A stretch of 64,000 nucleotides of DNA from Zoroaster sp. YZ-2022. Taxonomy: Eukaryota; Echinodermata; Asteroidea; Forcipulatida; Zoroasteridae. The notes under the pieces are model-generated. The model did no database searches. It was not told where the DNA came from and was given only the letters and a program-made list of their open reading frames with translations. Made by a program: the position numbers and the translations under genes. This document shows, piece by piece, positions 55,801 to 64,000 of the stretch. The stretch is taken from contig CM055831.1 in NCBI GenBank assembly GCA_029582265.1, positions 23,078,682 to 23,142,681 of the forward strand, in the 5' to 3' direction. The first letter of the stretch is position 1, and each line of letters opens with the position of its first letter.

Positions 55801-58800
55801 TTGTAACATATTCAATCCACTAGCCTCAAGCTAGCCTGTAAGTTGTTATGTCGACCCCTAATGTAACATATTCAATCCACTAGCCTCAAGCTGGCCTGCA
55901 AGTGGTTATGTCGACCCTTATTGTAACATATTCAATCCACTAGCCTCAAGCTAGCCTGCAAGTGGTTATGTCGACCCCTAATGTAACATATTCAATCCAC
56001 TAGCCTCAAGCTAGCCTGCAAGTGGTTATGTCGACCCTTATTGTAACATATTCAATCCACTAGCCTCAAGCTAGCCTGCAAGTTCTTATGTCGACCCCTA
56101 ATGTAACATATCCTTACAAGTTTGTCTTTTCACAATTACCTATCCACAGGCCGTGAAGCACAATCACAGAGTCGGGGAGCTCATTAAGCTCCTACGCAAG
56201 TATCTAACAGAGGGAACACTGACTGAAGAGTATGTCCTCGATAACATCCCCAAACTGATGAATTGTCTACGAGAGTGTAATGTCAACCTAAGGTGGCTGA
56301 TGCTGCACACGGCTGACGGACGTAAGTATCGTAGGGGTGGGAATTGCCACGTTTTCCCCCCACATCCCTCTCCTCTAGGTCTAGGAGGAAGCAGATAAAA
56401 TCCAGTCATTTTGTGTTTGAATTCAGTTTCATCTTTGGAAGAAAAAACTGTCCATGAAACAATGATATCATCACATCAGTGCAACCAGGTCGTATCATAG
56501 TTACGACCTTGTTGCAGACATGGATTTTGCAACAAGGTTGTATCTTTTTACAGAGTTCCGGAATGAACACGCAAAACCTATGGAAGAAGATACAACGTTG
56601 TTGCACTCAATTGTTTTAATGTATGCAAATTTATGCACTATTGCACATACGACCTTGTTGCATTTTTTAGATACGACCTTGTTGTTCAGACAGAATGATA
56701 TGACCCAGTGACTATGAGTAATAATGTAAAGTGCATTGGGACATGATGTGAAATGCGCTATATAGGAACGAACTATTAGTCGCCTGTGTAGTTTTTCCAC
56801 AGACACTGAGTATGCATTGCTATACACACGTCGGTGTCGGGCAAAATTAAATCAATTGTTTATCACCCGACGTAAGAATTTCATCAACCTATATATATCG
56901 TGGAACCCGCTGCTGTATAGGATTCTAGCCAGCCAATCGTCATCGGGCAAGCTCAGTGGTCGAGAGGTTAAGACGTCTGCACTAGTAAGCAGGAGGTTGT
57001 GGGTTCGAATCCCGTCCGAGTTGCCTGTGTAGTTTTTTCACAGACACTTGGAAAGCACTGAGTATACAGTGCTATACACACGTCGGTGTAGGGTAAAATT
57101 AATTCAATTGTTTATCACCCGACGCAAGAATATCACCAACCTGAACTATTAGTAGTACCATTGGAGCTTGTTAATTTTTTTTGGTGAATACAAATCAAAG
57201 CGTTTTCAGTAAAGGTTATTTTGTGTATTCATACCTCATGGAGATCAAGAAATATATACCACTCAAAACAATTTAGGGAACACCGGATTTTTAACATCAA
57301 ATACACTCCTCAAAATAAAATAAGGGTCAAAAGTATTTTTGTGAAAAATGTTGACCAAGTCAGGACATAGAAACATTTTTAGTAAGGGTAATGGGCTAAA
57401 GGTTGCTCTGCAACATTTTAAGCACTTTTCACATGGTTTGCATGTCTATTGGCTTAGAAACTGACAGATCATGTGACAAGACACAAAAATGCTGATAACA
57501 GGTTCATGATGTCGTAATCAAGTTTGGCACATCTGCTTTATTTTTCTTCAAGACTTAATGAGATTCCCCACACATAATCAATAGGATTCTGCACTTGATA
57601 GAGTAAAGTTAAACAGTGGGTTAACCAGCATGGAAGCTGTAGGGATGAGGGGACCCCTTGAGCCCCCTATTTTGAAGGCTTTCCCACCAGTTGATATTCT
57701 CTCCCTGTCATAAACTTTGGCAAATCAACATTATTTCTGTATGTTTTGAGACTTAAAGTTAATGTCAATGTCAGTATGAGGTTGCATGACCCCTTACTCG
57801 CACACATTCCGTACAACGCCTCCTCATGGACTGTACTGTGTACCCAGTGTTGAATCCTGTTGACAACATCTCAGTAATACCCCACAAAAGAAATAAAGCA
57901 GATGTGCCAAACTTGATTGCGACATCATGAACCTGTTATCAGCATTTTTGTGTCTTGTCACATGATCTGTCAGTTTCTAAGCCAATAGACATGCAAACCA
58001 TGTGAAAAGTGCTTAAAATGTTGCAGAGCAACCTTTAGCCCATTACCCTTACTAAAAATGTTTCTATGTCCTGACTTGGTCAACATTTTTCACAAAAATA
58101 CTTTTGACCCTTATTTTATTTTGAGGAGTGTAGGTTTGAAATGTTCCATGAACCGGGATTTTCATTTGCAACCCCCTCTCTCTTTCAGTAGTCATGTCAT
58201 GAAATGTGTAATCACTACATGCATCCTTTATCATCTGTTTCATTGTGCAGTTGTTTCTCATCAATTTTGTGAAACATTGTGTTTATCTGAAATAAATTAT
58301 CTTGCTTTAATTGAGATTATTCCGGTGTTCCCTAAATTGTTTTGAGTAGTATAGAAACTAATCTGTGAAAGTTCTGCTCTAAGAAAATCGGGAAAACTAA
58401 TATCCAAGAGTAGTTTGCTTTCCAACAACAGGCACAAAAAGTCATTTTGAAATAACGTAATACAAGCAGTCATTTTGAAATTGAATTTCTTTCCTGTTAT
58501 AAACAGAAAACAGTATTAACTAACTGAAACCAGTATTAAAAACAAAACAAAAAGCAATTTTGGAAGAATTTGCCGGCCATTTTGTTTGTTCTAGACTTTC
58601 TTTTTTGCCTCATTGGTTATTAAGCCATCATTGCGGGACGATTATTGAAGATTTTTGATTGGGCCATTTGCCGATGATCCAGTTTGTGTGGCTGTCAGGT
58701 GGTGACTTTCGGTTCACCGGTTAACCGACCGTGAAAGATTTTGTTAAACGGTTAGCGAACTAACTGGTAAGTCCCAACACAAGCAGGTAGCTAATAGACT

Positions 58801-60621
58801 CATTCCTTACCCATACTCTTTGAGTGTCTTTTGGACGTGTTTGCTGAATGGACGCCCTGTTTTATTTGTTATACACATTCAAAAGGATTATAAGTTGGCT
58901 CTACGACCTTTTTCCGGGCACACAAAGTACAACGTTTTGTCCCAGCAGAAGGTCGTAAGCAATAAAATGGCTCCTTTGAAAAAAAGTAGTACATAACTGT
59001 TTGTTGCTAGAATTACTCCCAAGACATGTTTTTCCATTCCCATTCGGAATTTAACTTTCCTACAATGACTTATCAATGGCAGAAAAATGACCAAACTTTC
59101 ACACTCAGTTTTCTTGAAACACCATTTTGCACGTTAATTGCTTACGACCTTTTGCCGGTCACACAACGAACTTATTTGGACGCCCAAATTCTGCAGTGTT
59201 AGCACAGTAAATGTTCAATTCTCTGGTAGTGTGAGACCTTCCTTTAGGTTGACCTCTTCTTTTCATTTCTGTTGTGTGGGATTTTTGCTGTTCTCCTAAT
59301 ATCTTGTGTTCTATCCCCAGCATGGGATGCCAACAAGAAGCTCCGTCAGATGAAAGAAGTAATGGTCCAAGAATCCAAGTACAGTCCACGTACTCTCTTT
59401 GAGCTCCTACTGGACTCTGCACAGTTTGAGTTCAAACTCAAGGAGGTATGTAGTACAATTTGACATTAAAAAAACGATAATAGGATATTTATATCGTTTT
59501 CGGTTTGCGGTAACACCATGTGTTTATCTCAACTATCGCTAAGTGACGTACAGGTTCTGAAAAGAAGCTTATCGCACAACTCGTATCTTAAATGTCGTAA
59601 GTCATAACACATCACATAGCAGTGGTAGCATCCGACACACTCCACTAGGCACCAATCGGAACACTTTCCATTCAACACATAATCCTAGCAAATACTACTT
59701 ATGGAACTGCATCTCCAAACCTCTTTGGTTTCCTGTAATTGAGTACAAGTGATACATTGAAGATGGCTAATATCTAGACTGGTCCACACTCTGGCCACAC
59801 CATTCTCTCATAAGATCTAATGTCAAGCTTCGAGGCTCATGCGCTAGCTACCAACCGAGGTCAAAGTTGAATCTCCCCCAAACTGCAGCAGCTGGTATCT
59901 GCCGTAATTCACAACCCTCGAAGTGTCAGATCTTCAGGCGAGCTGTTGTATCAAGACATGTGTACTAAACAAGATCAGCCACTAGGTGGCGCTATTGATC
60001 AATGTGAATAAAGCTTAAATAAACATCTCGTAGCAAAATATTAAAATTTCTTGTGTCAATCACATAAAAATCACATTACGTTTTTTGATGATGTTTGGCA
60101 TCCTGACAGATGTTTAAGAAGATGCTCTCTGAGAAGCAGAAGAAATGGGAGCTGTACAAGGAGGAGAGTGTTGAGAGGATGATAGAGCTGGGTGAAGTCT
60201 TCTCAGGAACAAAGCCGCTCACTCGAGTCGCTCGGAATGGTAATAAATTATTTATCTTTTCAAGATGTGAAGTGTCGAGGAGTGTTGTGGCCGAGCGGTC
60301 TAGCTTACCGGACTCAAGTTCTGGTGTTAGCAGCAGAATGTGGGTTCGAATCCCGGCCGTGACACTTGTGTCCTTGAGCAAGACACTTAACCATAATTGC
60401 TTCTCTCCACCCAGGGGTTAAATGGGTACCTGTGAGGGCAGAGTTGGTTGATTAGCCCTATATGCGCTGTAATGGCAGCAATTGAGCTGTATACTGCCCA
60501 GGGAGCTGAGATGGTTTCAGGAATGATTTATGAGCCTTATGAGCCTTATGAGCAGGGGTAATAATATAATGCGCCTTGAGCACCACTCAGTTGGTGGATA
60601 TGTGTGCTATATAAGTCCACA

Positions 60622-60707
<86 letters not shown>

Positions 60708-63252
60708 CGACGACGACGACGATGTTTCTAAGCTTGGGCAATATCAATTTTTTGTTCATCCACGATATATCGACCAAATATATATCATGATTTTCGATAG
60801 TATTGCAATTATTTTGTTTCATTCACGCATGATTGCTTTAGAGACAATAACCACAGGTATGTACCCCTCTGCAAGCGCCAATCCCATAACCCATTCAATT
60901 CTCAACACTTAATCCGTCTGATTAAATTTTTTTGAGTGGCAGTTGACTAAGAGAAACAGAGTTCTGGGTCTGGACCCTGTATGGCAGCTCCTTTGTGATC
61001 TGACAGTCGGCTAACCACTGAAGTAGTTCGCTTTTGTTTCTCAGTTCTGAAAGCTGAAAAGACTGGCCTAAGTTTGTTTCCATGGAATTTATTACTCGAC
61101 TCACAATCGCAATTTGTTTTTTCATCGCGCTATATTTTTTTAATCGCCCAAGCTTAGATGTGTCTTTGTTTAGACAAAATTTATGACTGCATTGTTTTAT
61201 TTTTATTTGTTTTCATCAGATAACCTTCAAGCATGGTTCAGTGAGATGGCCAAACAGATAACGTCCCTCAACTATGAAGACTCCACCGCCGCTGGTCGCA
61301 AGATTGTACAACTCATACAAGCCCTGGAAGAGGTAATCGAGTCAGGGCCATGTTTTTGGCCATGTTTTTGGCCACGTTTTGGCCACGTTTTGGCCACGTT
61401 TTGGCCACGTTTTGGCCATGTTTCTGACGTCAAATTCTTGATCAGAAACAAGTTCACAGAGCTACGTGAAAATGCACATGTAACCGAAACAATTTTTACA
61501 GTTTGAGACGTTGTACAATTCTCAACCTTTTCTGAAAACATACGATGTAATTTTAGTTTTTTGCCAAATGGAAATTACTCGTGAGTAATGAACTTGTGTG
61601 AATTGCTTGCTTTGAAGTTGATCATGACCGCACATCGAGCTTCCCCCAGTACAATAACATAAGAGATTTCTCATAAATGTCTTTGTGCAAGACAAGACGT
61701 GTCCAAGTTTTGTTCGGGTGGAATGGGACTATCGTCAAATCTGGATTGGTGTATTGCAAACCATTAACTTGTACATCAATTGATATGAGTGTCTTTGACA
61801 GATCCAGGGTTCCTCATCCTTTTAAAAATTTGATATAATTTAAAACAAAAATTTTTTTTACACCCCATGTCAACTTGTGCAATTCGTATATTTATTTTTA
61901 GTATTTTTAGTATCTTTTAACTGTGTGTTTTTATATAATTTGGTGTGAATTTTAATGTAATGTTTTAACTCCTTTGTACATTGAAGCGCTTTTGGCCTTT
62001 GGGCCATATGCTTAATTTGATGTGAAATAAACCAGAAATAAAATTTACAATCATTTCCACAACAAAAATGAAGTGTGTGTTCCTCTGGTTTTGACAATCT
62101 GGATCTATTTCTGATCTACGTTGATATATTGACATTGGTTCTAGGTACAAGAGTTTCACCAGCTTGAGAGTAACCTCCAAGTACGTCAGTTCCTTCTGGA
62201 CACCCGTAAGTTCCTTCATCAGATGATCCGCACCATCAACATCAAGGAGGAGGTACTCATCACAATGCAGATTGTAGCTGATCTGTCTTACGCCTGGGAG
62301 CTCATCGACACGTATGTATCAATGGTAGATTGGAGGGGTTAGCATGAGGGTTGTGAACAACTCTGTACAGTTCTAGTTGTGGACAACTATAATGACATGC
62401 TAAGGTTCGAATTTCAAAATAAAATTTTTACGAAGTGATTTTATTGAAAGCAAATCTAGATTTAACGTTGAAGAAATCCTTGAGTTTCAATGGTTGTTCG
62501 TCATTTCAAAGTCTATTTAGCGTACGTGCGTGTAGCGACAAAAAAAACGGCTGCGTATGTGTGGTACGCGTAAGATATTCAACGCAGCAGGTTTTATGTG
62601 TGCTCGTCAAGCTCGTATGTATGCCGACGCACCCGTGCTGACACTGGCGTATTATTTTTGTTGTAACGCTGAAGTGACAAACAGCCATCAAAACTTCATT
62701 CTTTAATGTTAAATCTTGGAATTATTTCATTAAAAACACTGAGTGAAAATTTTTTTCTGTTGAAATTCACACCTCACTGAGATGTATTGTATTTGGTCAT
62801 AGGATTCTACTGCTGAGTTTCAGCAACTTCACACAGGTAAAAAAAATTGAGCAATTTATAATTTTACACAAAATATTTCTTTTTCCGTATTAGCAATTTT
62901 TTGGTTAAATCCTGGACGTCACCGTAGTACACGATGGTGAAAGTCCAACCTGGTCTAAGACTTGTTATATCATGCTCTATATGTGGCAGAGAGCCCCCTC
63001 CCCCCAAATGTCCCTGTATACTAACACACTGTTCTATTGTTAACGGACCTACACCCAAAAGAATTCCTCTAAAGAATTCCTAAGATTCCTGGAACACAAT
63101 GAAGACACAATGGGAGAGGGGTGCACTCTGTCACATATCGAGCATCATATGAGACTTGTGGTATTATTGGTTGCAGGTATACACCATACATGCAGCAAGG
63201 AATCAAGGGAAATCCCTCTCTGGTCACCAAACTAAGAGCTACATTCTTAAAG
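43653..63252 (+). CDS. WASHC5: WASHC5 (strumpellin), exons 1-14 (3' half outside window)
   Basis: Core subunit of the WASH complex, which activates Arp2/3 on endosomes for retromer-dependent sorting; it is cytosolic and endosome-associated. Coding exons: 43653-43877, 44525-44631, 44815-44899, 46108-46208, 47327-47440, 48249-48321, 49695-49847, 54084-54197, 56150-56321, 59321-59445, 60110-60239, 61220-61332, 62145-62311, 63177-63252. They join without a stop for 585 codons, about half of the roughly 1,160-residue protein, in the same order as human strumpellin. Diagnostic blocks: [10 protein letters not shown] at the start, [73 protein letters not shown]. All introns are GT-AG. The start codon is in strong context (AAACATGGCGG). 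The exon carrying it begins at an acceptor (43603-43604) or is itself the first exon. Confidence 0.97.
43975..44279. mobile_element. TTAA-type MITE, family J
   Basis: CACATGGAGGCCACTCTGAT left (decayed), ATTGTAGGAGGG right; strong match to 32538-32846. Abuts the next MITE. Confidence 0.65.
44284..44492. mobile_element. MITE family D-related, upstream of WASHC5 exon 2
   Basis: Right end AAGGGGTTTAGGG and TTAA 44493-44496, 28 bp from exon 2; body GATACTTTACATGGGGCCGG as at 9060. Confidence 0.65.
44525..44631 (+). CDS. WASHC5: WASHC5 coding exon 2
   Basis: 107 nt, phase 0 in, 2 out; acceptor AACAG, donor [23 protein letters not shown] then [18 protein letters not shown]. Confidence 0.96.
44815..44899 (+). 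CDS. WASHC5: WASHC5 coding exon 3
   Basis: 85 nt, phase 2 in, 0 out; acceptor GATAG, donor [25 protein letters not shown] then LNEDGKQLL, nearly identical to human. Confidence 0.97.
45221..45707. mobile_element. MITE family A
   Basis: TTAA at 45217-45220 and 45708-45711; CCCCAACTCCCTCGG left, GGGAGGGTTCGAG right. Tandem CATGGATGTACATGTA and TTTAGCAAAGAGCATG expansions inside. Confidence 0.8.
45790..46087 (-). repeat. Dispersed repeat D, inverted
   Basis: GTCCAAACTTCTAGCTTCTT..AGGGGGGCTTTGTCCTGTAG..CACACCCCTGAC. Ends 20 bp before WASHC5 exon 4. Confidence 0.75.
46108..46208 (+). CDS. WASHC5: WASHC5 coding exon 4
   Basis: 101 nt, phase 0 in, 2 out; acceptor TTGACAG, donor [26 protein letters not shown] then [12 protein letters not shown] dispersed repeat ends about 20 bp before it. 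Confidence 0.95.
46225..46565. mobile_element. Dispersed element F
   Basis: CTACGACCTTCTTCCGGGCA left, GCTTACGACCTTTTGCCGGT right with partly inverted ends; second copy at 58890-59165, also in WASHC5. Confidence 0.6.
46951..47181. mobile_element. MITE family D, decayed ends
   Basis: TTAA 46947-46950, CACTAACTACTCC left, GGTCGTTAGGG right without TTAA; body TATAGCCCAGTCATGGATAC. Confidence 0.65.
47327..47440 (+). CDS. WASHC5: WASHC5 coding exon 5
   Basis: 114 nt, phase 2 in and out; acceptor TCCCAG, donor [26 protein letters not shown] then [12 protein letters not shown]. Confidence 0.95.
47547..47857. mobile_element. MITE family C
   Basis: TTAA at 47543-47546 and 47858-47861; CTCTCCTACTATAGC left, GTAGTAGTAGGAGGG right. 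The right TTAA reads TTAATGTATATCTTGATTC. Confidence 0.82.
47858..47995. repeat. Divergent 81-bp-family unit with palindromic core
   Basis: TGTATATCTTGATTCAAAAG..ACCAATGTTGTATCTTC then inverse GAAGATACAACATTGGTAAT. Confidence 0.75.
48249..48321 (+). CDS. WASHC5: WASHC5 coding exon 6
   Basis: 73 nt, phase 2 in, 0 out; acceptor TTCACAG, donor [26 protein letters not shown] then IYNQ. Confidence 0.95.
48610..49240. repeat. 81-bp array, about 7.5 copies
   Basis: Same unit as 5446-6931 in the same plus-strand orientation, in the intron before WASHC5 exon 7; last copy at 49551-49625 beyond a MITE. Confidence 0.95.
49245..49546. mobile_element. MITE family A inserted in the 81-bp array
   Basis: TTAA at 49241-49244 and 49547-49550, both within array sequence (CTTCCCTTAA left, TTAATGTATATC right). 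Ends 145 bp before WASHC5 exon 7. Confidence 0.82.
49695..49847 (+). CDS. WASHC5: WASHC5 coding exon 7
   Basis: 153 nt, phase 0 in and out; acceptor TTACAG, donor [26 protein letters not shown], then [16 protein letters not shown]. Confidence 0.96.
49866..50455. repeat. 41-bp minisatellite, first block, about 14 copies
   Basis: Unit CCTGAGACTCACTCAGAACG + TAATACCCAATTGGCCATGTA; first four copies are shorter (AACATAACCC). Starts about 18 bp after WASHC5 exon 7. Confidence 0.95.
50456..52755. mobile_element. hAT-like element, 2,300 bp, inside the 41-bp array
   Basis: Perfect inverted termini CAGTGTTCTAGCCAGG / CCTGGCTAGAACACTG and exact 8-bp duplication CTCAGAAC (50448-50455, 52756-52763). 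Subterminal CGATACGCTA-type repeats. No intact transposase recognised. Confidence 0.92.
52764..53200. repeat. 41-bp minisatellite, second block, about 11 copies
   Basis: Continues the first block across the hAT insertion; more uniform (ACTCAGAACG in nearly all copies). Confidence 0.95.
53201..53800. mobile_element. Harbinger-like MITE, 600 bp, inside the 41-bp array
   Basis: TIRs GGGGCCGTTCACAATTATCA.. and inverse, about 30 bp; 3-bp TAA at 53198-53200 and 53801-53803. Followed by one and a half array copies to about 53860. Confidence 0.85.
54084..54197 (+). CDS. WASHC5: WASHC5 coding exon 8
   Basis: 114 nt, phase 0 in and out; acceptor TTTCACAG, donor [26 protein letters not shown] then [17 protein letters not shown]. 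Confidence 0.96.
54455..54640 (+). mobile_element. SINE tail fragment
   Basis: GATTAGCCCTGTATAGCGCC, GCTGTATACTCCCCAGGGAG, TACACGCTATATAAGAAC; a diverged relative of the 28853 SINE lacking the head. Confidence 0.65.
54794..56110. repeat. 60-bp minisatellite, 22 copies
   Basis: Unit AATCCACTAGCCTCAAGCTA + GCCTGCAAGTGGTTATGTCG + ACCCTTATTGTAACATATTC. CTAGC..GCTAG forms a 5-bp stem. Variants (CTGGC; CCTAATG) are clustered. In the intron before WASHC5 exon 9. Confidence 0.97.
56150..56321 (+). CDS. WASHC5: WASHC5 coding exon 9
   Basis: 172 nt, phase 0 in, 1 out; acceptor ATCCACAG, donor [26 protein letters not shown] then [14 protein letters not shown]. The 60-bp array ends about 40 bp before this exon. 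Confidence 0.96.
56465..56705. repeat. Short interspersed ACGACCTTGTTGCA motif cluster
   Basis: TACGACCTTGTTGCA and its inverse TGCAACAAGGTTGTATC occur five times; related CATACGACCGTGCTGCA at 36862. Confidence 0.6.
56770..57135 (+). mobile_element. SINE-2 copies (tRNA-derived)
   Basis: Tail fragment 56775-56885, then a full copy with CAGTGGTCGAGAGGTTAAGA and GTGGGTTCGAATCCC (56955-57015) and tail CACACGTCGGTGTAGGG. Confidence 0.78.
57257..58351. mobile_element. mariner-like MITE (family M) carrying a nested element
   Basis: TACCACTCAAAACAATTTAG left, AATTGTTTTGAGTAGTA right; TA flanks at 57255-57256 and 58352-58353. Split by 57304-58130. Confidence 0.8.
57304..58130. mobile_element. Nested TA-target element with about 245-bp inverted repeats
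   Basis: Ends CACTCCTCAAAATAAAAT and inverse; TA at 57302-57303 and 58131-58132. Arms 57304-57550 and 57890-58130 near-identical. Tc1/mariner-type target; no transposase recognised. Confidence 0.88.
58354..58880. other. WASHC5 intron 9, unique-looking
   Basis: CATTTTGAAAT direct repeats near 58440-58490; otherwise nothing recognised. Confidence 0.4.
58890..59165. mobile_element. Dispersed element F, second copy
   Basis: CTACGACCTTTTTCCGGGCA..GTCCCAGCAGAAGGTCGTAA..GCTTACGACCTTTTGCCGGT; ends 155 bp before WASHC5 exon 10. Confidence 0.62.
59321..59445 (+). CDS. WASHC5: WASHC5 coding exon 10
   Basis: 125 nt, phase 1 in, 0 out; acceptor ATCCCCAG, donor [26 protein letters not shown] then [17 protein letters not shown]. 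Confidence 0.96.
59480..60000. repeat. Diverged dispersed repeats in WASHC5 intron 10
   Basis: 59500-59600 relates to 12540-12740; 59750-59960 relates to 35040-35310 (CGCTAGCTACCAACCGAGGTC). Confidence 0.5.
60110..60239 (+). CDS. WASHC5: WASHC5 coding exon 11
   Basis: 130 nt, phase 0 in, 1 out; acceptor CTGACAG, donor [26 protein letters not shown] then [22 protein letters not shown] lies 40 bp downstream. Confidence 0.96.
60279..60622 (+). mobile_element. tRNA-derived SINE, full length
   Basis: GTGGCCGAGCGGTCTAGC (A box), GTGGGTTCGAATCCCGGCC (B box), tail GTGCTATATAAGTCCACAC; near-identical to 28853-29204. 40 bp after WASHC5 exon 11. Confidence 0.88.
60623..60722. repeat. (ATC)n then (GAC)n microsatellite at SINE tail
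   Basis: About 27 ATC units followed by GAC units, replacing the usual ATT tail of this SINE. Confidence 0.95.
60729..61156. mobile_element. hAT-like MITE, 428 bp
   Basis: TAAGCTTGGGCAATATC left, AATCGCCCAAGCTTA right; flanks GATGTTTC and GATGTGTC (8 bp, one change). Confidence 0.82.
61220..61332 (+). CDS. WASHC5: WASHC5 coding exon 12
   Basis: 113 nt, phase 1 in, 0 out; acceptor TCATCAG, donor [26 protein letters not shown] then [18 protein letters not shown] hAT-like MITE ends 64 bp upstream. Confidence 0.96.
61345..61425. repeat. 13-bp tandem GGCCACGTTTT
   Basis: GGCCATGTTTTT / GGCCACGTTTT repeated six to seven times just after the WASHC5 exon 12 donor. Confidence 0.85.
61430..62144. 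other. WASHC5 intron 12, unique-looking
   Basis: AT-rich with no recognised exon or element. Confidence 0.4.
62145..62311 (+). CDS. WASHC5: WASHC5 coding exon 13
   Basis: 167 nt, phase 0 in, 2 out; acceptor GTTCTAG, donor [59 protein letters not shown]. Confidence 0.96.
62312..63176. other. WASHC5 intron 13
   Basis: Contains one exon-like AG..GT segment (62803-62836); no repeat family recognised. Confidence 0.4.
63177..63252 (+). CDS. WASHC5: WASHC5 coding exon 14 (last one in window)
   Basis: 76 nt, phase 2 in, 0 out; acceptor GTTGCAG, donor [26 protein letters not shown] then ATFLK. The following intron begins with a 49-bp array that runs off the window. Confidence 0.94.
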
Positions 63253-63331
63253 GTAATATGACTTTGCTAATGGGTATATCAAGATAAATGTTCCATGTAT
63301 TTCACTGATAGTTTTGTTTTATAGGGAAGTT

Positions 63332-64000
63332 ACACCGTTGGTAATCACCGGGCCCAATTTTATAGTGCCGCTTACTGGTTACACCATTGGTAATCACCAG
63401 GCCCAATTTTATAGTGCCGCTTACTGGTTACACCATTGGTAATCACCAGGCCCAATTTTATAGTGCCGCTTACTGGTTACACCATTGGTAATCACCAGGC
63501 CCAATTTTATAGTGGCGCTTACTGGTTACACCGTTGGTAATCACCAGGCCCAATTTTATAGTGCCGCTTACTGGTTACACCATTGGTAATCACCAGGCCC
63601 AATTTTATAGTGCCGCTTACTGGTTACACCGTTGGTAATCACCAGGCCCAATTTTATAGTGCCGCTTACTGGTTACACCATTGGTAATCACCAGGCCCAA
63701 TTTTATAGTGCCGCTTACTGGTTACACCATTGGTAATCACCAGGCCCAATTTTATAGTGCCGCTTACTGGTTACACCGTTGGTAATCACCAGGCCCAATT
63801 TTATAGTGGCGCTTACTGGTTACACCGTTGGTAATCACCGGGCCCAATTTTATAGTGCCGCTTACTGGAATACACCATTGGTAATCACCAGGCCCAATTT
63901 TATAGTGCTGCTTACTGGTTACACCATTGGTAATCACCGGGCCCAATTTTATAGTGCCGCTTACTGATTACACCGTTGGTAATCACCAGGCCCAATTTTA
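63332..64000. repeat. 49-bp minisatellite, 13.7 copies, runs off the window
   Basis: Unit GGGCCCAATTTTATAGTGCC + GCTTACTGGTTACACC + GTTGGTAATCACC. Resembles the terminus and adjoining arm of MITE family E (GGGTCCAATTTCATAGAGCTG; CTGGTAACC). Confidence 0.95.

Noticed and set aside
60530..60912. Poly-His, poly-Ile or poly-Met frames
   Set aside because: Translations of the (ATC)n tract.
62803..62836. Constitutive WASHC5 exon
   Set aside because: Including it breaks the frame into exon 14, and the protein aligns with strumpellin without it; kept only as a possible regulatory microexon.

Overview
The window is animal nuclear DNA: AT-rich, with short phase-consistent exons separated by GT-AG introns packed with transposon relics and minisatellites. 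The gene content and the tRNA-derived SINE (A and B boxes, ATT or ATC tails, body ending in a TATATAAGTCC-like block) suggest a marine invertebrate deuterostome, most likely an echinoderm. The species call is inference; the gene calls rest on the reading frames.

Three genes can be assembled exon by exon. (1) ATAD2/ATAD2B-type chromatin AAA+ ATPase, minus strand: 17 coding exons from the start codon at 27289 to 1020, 941 codons; the bromodomain half lies beyond the left edge. (2) A small four-TM protein of the TMEM244 family, plus strand: four coding exons at 32382-37092, 157 aa, complete. (3) WASHC5 (strumpellin, WASH complex), plus strand: 14 coding exons from 43653 to 63252, 585 codons, about half of the protein; the rest lies beyond the right edge. 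All exon phases join. One ATAD2 intron is GC-AG. ATAD2 and TMEM244 are divergent, with about 5.1 kb between start codons; two E2F-type palindromes lie 0.3-0.5 kb upstream of the ATAD2 start. TMEM244 and WASHC5 are co-directional.

Layout: 1-27.3 kb ATAD2; 27.3-32.4 kb divergent intergenic region (E2F sites, SINE, foldback elements, TTAA-flanked MITEs); 32.4-37.1 kb TMEM244; 37.1-43.6 kb intergenic repeats ((TA)n, a 95-bp array, mariner-like and foldback MITEs); 43.6-64 kb WASHC5, whose introns hold 81-, 41-, 60- and 49-bp arrays.

The non-coding part is dominated by TTAA-flanked MITEs whose termini read CCCTAAC or CCCTCCTAC (piggyBac-like; the first mimics telomere repeat). Several minisatellites are amplified copies of MITE termini. 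Clean insertions with target duplications can be read by eye: hAT-like (8 bp), Harbinger-like (3 bp TAA/TTA), mariner-like (TA) and one with a 10-bp duplication. Several have an empty-site copy in the same window. The long open frames inside arrays are not genes. I did not find a wholly new biological system; the best leads are MITE-end-seeded minisatellites, MITE ends beside splice sites, and a repeated TTAA target inside the 81-bp repeat.
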